Assembly: GCF_040361435.1 (NCBI RefSeq)
Contig: NZ_APNL01000019.1
Location: 1 to 64,000, forward strand
Direction of reading: 5' to 3'
Length of the DNA: 64,000 nt
Source of the DNA: Salinisphaera sp002433465
GTDB taxonomy: Bacteria; Pseudomonadota; Gammaproteobacteria; Nevskiales; Salinisphaeraceae
The notes beneath the pieces were generated by a model. That model had not been told where the DNA came from and made no database searches. It saw only the letters and a list, made by a program, of their open reading frames with translations. This document shows positions 60,398 through 64,000 of this stretch, in pieces; within the stretch, counting starts at the first letter, position 1, and each line of letters starts with the position of its first letter. The position numbers were made by a program, and so were the translations under genes.

Positions 60398-61156
60398 CTA
60401 GCTCATGAAGAAGCTGTCGGCCAGCGAGCCGATCAACAGCGTCCAGCCGTCCACGAGCACGAACAGCATGAGCTTGAACGGCAGGGAGATCGTGGCGGGC
60501 GGCACCATCATCATGCCCAGCGACATGAGGACGCTGGCCACCACCAGGTCGATGATCAAAAACGGGATGAAAATCATGAAGCCGACCTGGAAGGCCGTCT
60601 TCAGCTCGCTGGTTACGAACGCCGGCAGCAACAGCCGCAGCGGCACGTCCTCCGGACCCTGCATGGGCGGAATATCGCCAAGATTGGCGAACATGGCCAG
60701 ATCGCTTTCCCGTGTCTGGCGCAGCATGAACTCTCGCAGCGGCTGTACGCCGTTCTGCAGCGCTTGTTGAAAGGTTATTTCGTCGCGCGACAAGGGTTCG
60801 TAGGCCACGTCGTAGATGCGCTCGAATACCGGCGACATCACGAAGAACGTGAGAAACAGCGCCAGTCCAAGCAGCACCTGATTGGGCGGTGCGGTGGGTG
60901 TACCGATCGCGCTGCGCAAAAGGCTCAACACGATGATGATGCGGGTGAAGCCGGTCATCATCAGCAGCACGGCCGGCAAAAACGCCATCGCCGTGAGCAG
61001 TACGAGCGTCTGGACCGACAGTGTCCAGGACTGGCCGCCATCCTGGAGCGGGCGCGCGACGACGCCAGGCAGCGCGCCGGGCTCCTGGGCGCCTACGGCA
61101 AAGCTTGCGGTCAGCGCCAGCAGGGCCAGCAGCAGGCGTATCGGCAGGCGGGCCAT
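60398..61156 (-). CDS. fliP: Flagellar export gate protein FliP
   Basis: A 252-residue protein with cleaved signal peptide (about 1-22) and four helices. Conserved: F-T-R-I-I-I-V-L-S-L-L-R, P-P-N-Q-V-L-L-G-L-A-L-F-L-T and L-L-P-A-F-V-T-S-E-L-K-T-A-F-Q-x-G-F. Its start shares one base with the fliO stop (TGATG). Confidence 0.97.
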   Translation of the reverse strand: MARLPIRLLLALLALTASFAVGAQEPGALPGVVARPLQDGGQSWTLSVQTLVLLTAMAFLPAVLLMMTGFTRIIIVLSLLRSAIGTPTAPPNQVLLGLALFLTFFVMSPVFERIYDVAYEPLSRDEITFQQALQNGVQPLREFMLRQTRESDLAMFANLGDIPPMQGPEDVPLRLLLPAFVTSELKTAFQVGFMIFIPFLIIDLVVASVLMSLGMMMVPPATISLPFKLMLFVLVDGWTLLIGSLADSFFMS

Positions 61157-61659
61157 CAGCGGCCCCGGTCGTTACGGCTGAAGCGCGACCCGGCGCGGCG
61201 CAGATTCTCGGCGAGCGCTTCGCCGAAGCTCGGCGTGGCGCGGCCGCTGCCCGGTTCGGGCTTGTCGCGCTCGCCGGCCGGCATGCTGTGGAGTTTGTTG
61301 ACGCTGTTCGGAGCGACGCCCAGCACCAGCCAGGTGTCTTCGACTTCGACGACCACAACGCGTTCGCGCGGGCCCAGGCTCTGGCTGGCGATGATGTCCA
61401 GCGAGCGTGCGCTGCGGTTGCGATAGGGGCCAAAGCGCTTGAGCAGGGCGCTGCAGACGAAGATCAGCGCTATCACCGCGATCAACCCCAGCGAGGTGCG
61501 GCCGATGCTTTCCATGCCCAGCGAGCTATTGGCACGGGGCACCGCGGCCGAGGGCGTGTCCGCGCCCGCCTGGGTCTGGCCGTGGAGCCAGTCGGCCGAA
61601 CCGGTACGCGGCGCATCCTGCGCCGCGTTCATGGTCTGTTGTGCCTCGTCGTCGTTCAT
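61156..61659 (-). CDS. fliO: Flagellar assembly protein FliO
   Basis: A 167-residue protein with a single membrane helix (about 52-70) and a C-terminal cytoplasmic domain with S-L-G-P-R-E-R-V-V-V-V-E-V, the usual FliO strand pattern. It promotes FliP assembly. ATGA overlap with fliN upstream. Confidence 0.93.
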   Translation of the reverse strand: MNDDEAQQTMNAAQDAPRTGSADWLHGQTQAGADTPSAAVPRANSSLGMESIGRTSLGLIAVIALIFVCSALLKRFGPYRNRSARSLDIIASQSLGPRERVVVVEVEDTWLVLGVAPNSVNKLHSMPAGERDKPEPGSGRATPSFGEALAENLRRAGSRFSRNDRGR

Positions 61660-62153
61660 TTGTTGAGTTTATGAATACGTTCCGAGCGGGTCACGATTTC
61701 GGTGATACGGATGCCGTATTTCTCATCGACCACGACCACTTCGCCCTGGGCGATGAGATAGCCGTTGACCAGAATCGACATCGGCTCGCCGGCCAGGCCA
61801 TCGAGTTCCACTACCGAGCCCTGGGCCAGATCGAGCAGTTCGCGAATGGTCAGACGTGTCTGGCCCAGTTCCACCGACAGGGTGACCGGGATCTCCATGA
61901 TCATGTCGAGTTCGCGCGGCGTGCCGGCCTTGGCCTCGTCGGCCAGTGGCTTGAACACGCTATCGCCGGCGCTGGTGGCCTTGGAAGACGACGTGGCTTT
62001 GCCGCCCGTCTCGACTTCGGCCTGTTCGGCCATGGCCTCGCCCCAGGCATCCTCCATGCTGTCGCCATCGCTGTTCGGCTGTTCGCCGGTCTGTTCGGCG
62101 AGGGCGGCGGCCCAATCGTCGTCGGCGCCGCTCTGGGCCTTATCGTCGTTCAT
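61656..62153 (-). CDS. fliN: Flagellar motor switch protein FliN
   Basis: A 165-residue protein: long acidic N-terminal part and the C-terminal SpoA domain (about 85-160) with I-P-V-T-L-S-V-E-L-G-Q-T and Q-G-S-V-V-E-L-D. It forms the lower C ring. The frame is open upstream to 62246 but the ATG at 62153 overlaps the fliM stop (ATGA) and gives the expected length. Confidence 0.96.
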   Translation of the reverse strand: MNDDKAQSGADDDWAAALAEQTGEQPNSDGDSMEDAWGEAMAEQAEVETGGKATSSSKATSAGDSVFKPLADEAKAGTPRELDMIMEIPVTLSVELGQTRLTIRELLDLAQGSVVELDGLAGEPMSILVNGYLIAQGEVVVVDEKYGIRITEIVTRSERIHKLNK

Positions 62154-63160
62154 TTTTTCGGTCCCTGGTTGGACTTTGAAGCCTCTTGGTTGATGACACG
62201 GGTTACGCGTAGCGCCTTGCGGTCGTTGAGCCGTCCGTAGTCGCATTCGAGTACCGGCACGCCGTCAACGCGGGCAGTGATGGCACGGGGCAGGTCGATC
62301 GGCAGAACATCGCCGACTTCCAGCTGGGCGATCCGGCCGAGCGTGGTTTCGATTTCGGTGAAATCGGCCACCAGCCTGATATTGCTCTGCTTGATCTCGC
62401 CGGCCAGCTGCTGCGTGCGCTGGCGCTCGTCTTCCGGATCGCGTTTTTGCAGCGGCCCGGACAACAGATCCTTGATCGGTTCGATCATGGAATAGGGCAT
62501 GCAGATCTGGAAATCGCTGCCGAACGCGCCGACCTCGACATGAAACGTCGAACTGATCACGAGCTCGTTGTCGTTGCTGGTGATGTTGGTGAACTTCACC
62601 TGCATCTCGGCGCGCTGATACTCCAGCTCTACCGGATACACGCTCTTCCAGCCTTCCTGATAGCTTTCCAGCGCCAGCGAAAGCAGTCGTTGAATGATGC
62701 GTTGCTCGGTATGGGTGAATTCGCGGCCTTCCGAGCGGGTCAGAAACCGGCCGTCACCGCCGAACAGGCTATCGACGACCAGATAGACCAGGTTCGGCGG
62801 AAACACCACCAGAGCATTGCCGCGCAGCGGCTTGATGCTGATCAGGTTGATATTGGTCGGCACCGGCAGATTGCGGGTGAAGTCCTTGTATTTCTGGATC
62901 TTGAGCCGCCCGACCGTGATATCCGCATTGCGCCGGATCAGGTTGAACAGCGACATGCGGAACCGGCGTGCGAAGCGCTCGTTGATGATGTCGAACGCAT
63001 GCAGGCGTCCGTGCACCACGCGCTGCTGGTCGTTGGGGTCGAACGCGCGGATGCGCTTGCCGCCGTTGTCCTTGCTGCTCGCAGACGGCTCCTCGTCGCC
63101 GCTGACGCCCAGCATCAGCGAGTCGATTTCGTCCTGCGAAAGCATGTCGTCGTTGGACAC
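62150..63160 (-). CDS. fliM: Flagellar motor switch protein FliM
   Basis: A 336-residue C-ring protein. N-terminal CheY-P docking motif L-S-Q-D-E-I-D-S-L (7-15), central CheC-like domain and a C-terminal SpoA domain. Normal length. It receives phospho-CheY from the chemotaxis system encoded upstream. Confidence 0.97.
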   Translation of the reverse strand: MSNDDMLSQDEIDSLMLGVSGDEEPSASSKDNGGKRIRAFDPNDQQRVVHGRLHAFDIINERFARRFRMSLFNLIRRNADITVGRLKIQKYKDFTRNLPVPTNINLISIKPLRGNALVVFPPNLVYLVVDSLFGGDGRFLTRSEGREFTHTEQRIIQRLLSLALESYQEGWKSVYPVELEYQRAEMQVKFTNITSNDNELVISSTFHVEVGAFGSDFQICMPYSMIEPIKDLLSGPLQKRDPEDERQRTQQLAGEIKQSNIRLVADFTEIETTLGRIAQLEVGDVLPIDLPRAITARVDGVPVLECDYGRLNDRKALRVTRVINQEASKSNQGPKK

Positions 63161-63169
63161 GATCCCTGC

Positions 63170-63655
63170 CTATTGAACGATGAAGTCGGTGAAGAGGACT
63201 TCCTGCACGCCAATGGCGTCTTCGTCCTCGTAGAAAGGCCGGGCGATCGCTACCTGCAGCGACTCGGCCAGCGATTGCTTGCCGCTTGCGCTGGTGAGGT
63301 TGTCGGCCTTCGTATCGGCGATAGTCATGAGAATACGGTTGCGGACCTCGGGCATGTGTTCGGCAAGCTTTTCTGCGGCTTTGCTGTCGTCGACCTTAAC
63401 CGCAATACGTACGTAAAGGATACGCCCGCGCGGATCGCTGAGGTTGGCCGTGAACGGGTCGATCTGCACGAACACCGGCGCGGGCTTGGGCACGGCCGGC
63501 GCGTGGGCCGGGGCGGCAGCTTCCTTGTCGCCGTCGTTCATGAAGAAATAAGTGCCGCCGATCGCCGCGCCGGTCACGATGACCAGCGCCAGCGCCATGA
63601 TGATGAGCCAGAGCATGCGGTTGCTGCCGGGGGCGTTGGGGGGCGAAGTGGCCAT
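63170..63655 (-). CDS. fliL: Flagellar basal body protein FliL
   Basis: A 161-residue stator-associated protein: one membrane helix (about 14-34) and a periplasmic FliL domain ending in V-L-F-T-D-F-I-V-Q. It lies nine bases before fliM. Confidence 0.95.
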   Translation of the reverse strand: MATSPPNAPGSNRMLWLIIMALALVIVTGAAIGGTYFFMNDGDKEAAAPAHAPAVPKPAPVFVQIDPFTANLSDPRGRILYVRIAVKVDDSKAAEKLAEHMPEVRNRILMTIADTKADNLTSASGKQSLAESLQVAIARPFYEDEDAIGVQEVLFTDFIVQ

Positions 63656-63740
63656 GGGCGAGGATTATCCTTGAAAGTGAGTCAGCGGCAGGGGCCGCCG
63701 TATGGGCGACTAGAGTCTGAGAACGCTAGCCTTACAGACC

Positions 63741-64000
63741 CTAGGCGAAGATGTCGATGCCGCCGTCGAGCGTGCGTCCGGCCAGCGTCGTCACTGCCAC
63801 CGGTGCGGTCAATGCGTCCACGCTTGCGACGTCACCGCTATCGGCCGATCCGGCGCCGGCCTGAGCACGACCGTTGCCGTTGTTGTTCGACGAATTCGGG
63901 TTCGCGCCCTGGTCGCTGACCGACGTCTGGCCGAGATTGATCCCGCTTTCGGCGAAGGCATGACGCAGCTGCGGCAAAGCGGCTTCGACCGCGGCCCGCA
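63741..64000 (-). CDS. fliK: C-terminal end of FliK (hook-length control), cut by the window
   Basis: Only the last 86 codons are present, running off the right edge. R-A-A-V-E-A-A-L-P-Q-L-R-H-A-F-A-E-S-G-I-N-L-G-Q is the typical FliK C-terminal region, followed by a Gly/Asn/Ser-rich end. Position before fliL supports it. fliEFGHIJ probably lie beyond. Confidence 0.85.
   Translation of the reverse strand, partial: RAAVEAALPQLRHAFAESGINLGQTSVSDQGANPNSSNNNGNGRAQAGAGSADSGDVASVDALTAPVAVTTLAGRTLDGGIDIFA

Overview
The window reads as one contiguous chromosomal segment of a GC-rich gammaproteobacterium. Gene content (sulfite-oxidase-like enzyme, RND efflux, a large fatty-acid module with FadD/FadE/FabG4/acyl-CoA-binding protein, and an FlhDC-controlled flagellum with FlhE and CheZ) together with a very acidic secreted protein fits a halotolerant marine lipid degrader such as a Salinisphaera-like organism. 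The genus is an inference from gene content, not a database result. No tRNA, rRNA, CRISPR array or intact transposase gene was seen.

Bases 1-4,600 hold small housekeeping units: an acidic exported protein, a fluoride channel (crcB) with a DUF190 partner, a YieH-like HAD phosphatase, a cytosolic sulfite-oxidase-family molybdoenzyme and a DUF318/ArsP-type permease. Bases 4,668-10,859 are a tightly overlapping four-gene efflux operon: GbsR/MarR regulator, membrane fusion protein, RND pump, TolC-like outer membrane factor. Bases 11,040-13,108 carry a DUF445 protein and an unassigned protein.

Bases 13,211-25,905 are dominated by acyl-lipid metabolism: FadD-like acyl-CoA synthetase, a TetR regulator divergent from FadE, FadE overlapping a serine hydrolase and followed by a GHSMGG alpha/beta hydrolase and a bacterial acyl-CoA-binding protein, then the two-domain FabG4-type ketoreductase and another alpha/beta hydrolase. 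A HemD-like protein and several unassigned membrane or exported proteins (25,946-28,139) separate this from the flagellar block.

Bases 28,206-64,000 are flagellar and chemotaxis genes: fliDST plus a FliK-like protein and a stand-alone FlhB C-terminal homologue; flhDC-motAB; cheAW; cheRDBYZ; flhBAE; flgMN (reverse) and flgA (reverse); flgBCDEFGHIJKL; then a reverse operon fliK(partial)-fliLMNOPQR. FlhDC would switch on the basal body and export genes. FlgM holds sigma-28 until the hook is complete, and sigma-28-like promoters are visible before fliD, cheA, cheR and flgM. Flagellin, fliA, fliEFGHIJ and chemoreceptors are not in the window.

The least ordinary feature is a set of short non-coding inverted-repeat elements (two families) inserted at the tetranucleotide CTAG that includes the TAG stop codon of three genes (fadD-like, flhE, flgL). 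In the two flagellar cases the element separates the stop codon from the operon's hairpin terminator. A second oddity is a seven-codon stretch in FabG4 that looks like a compensated pair of frameshifts.
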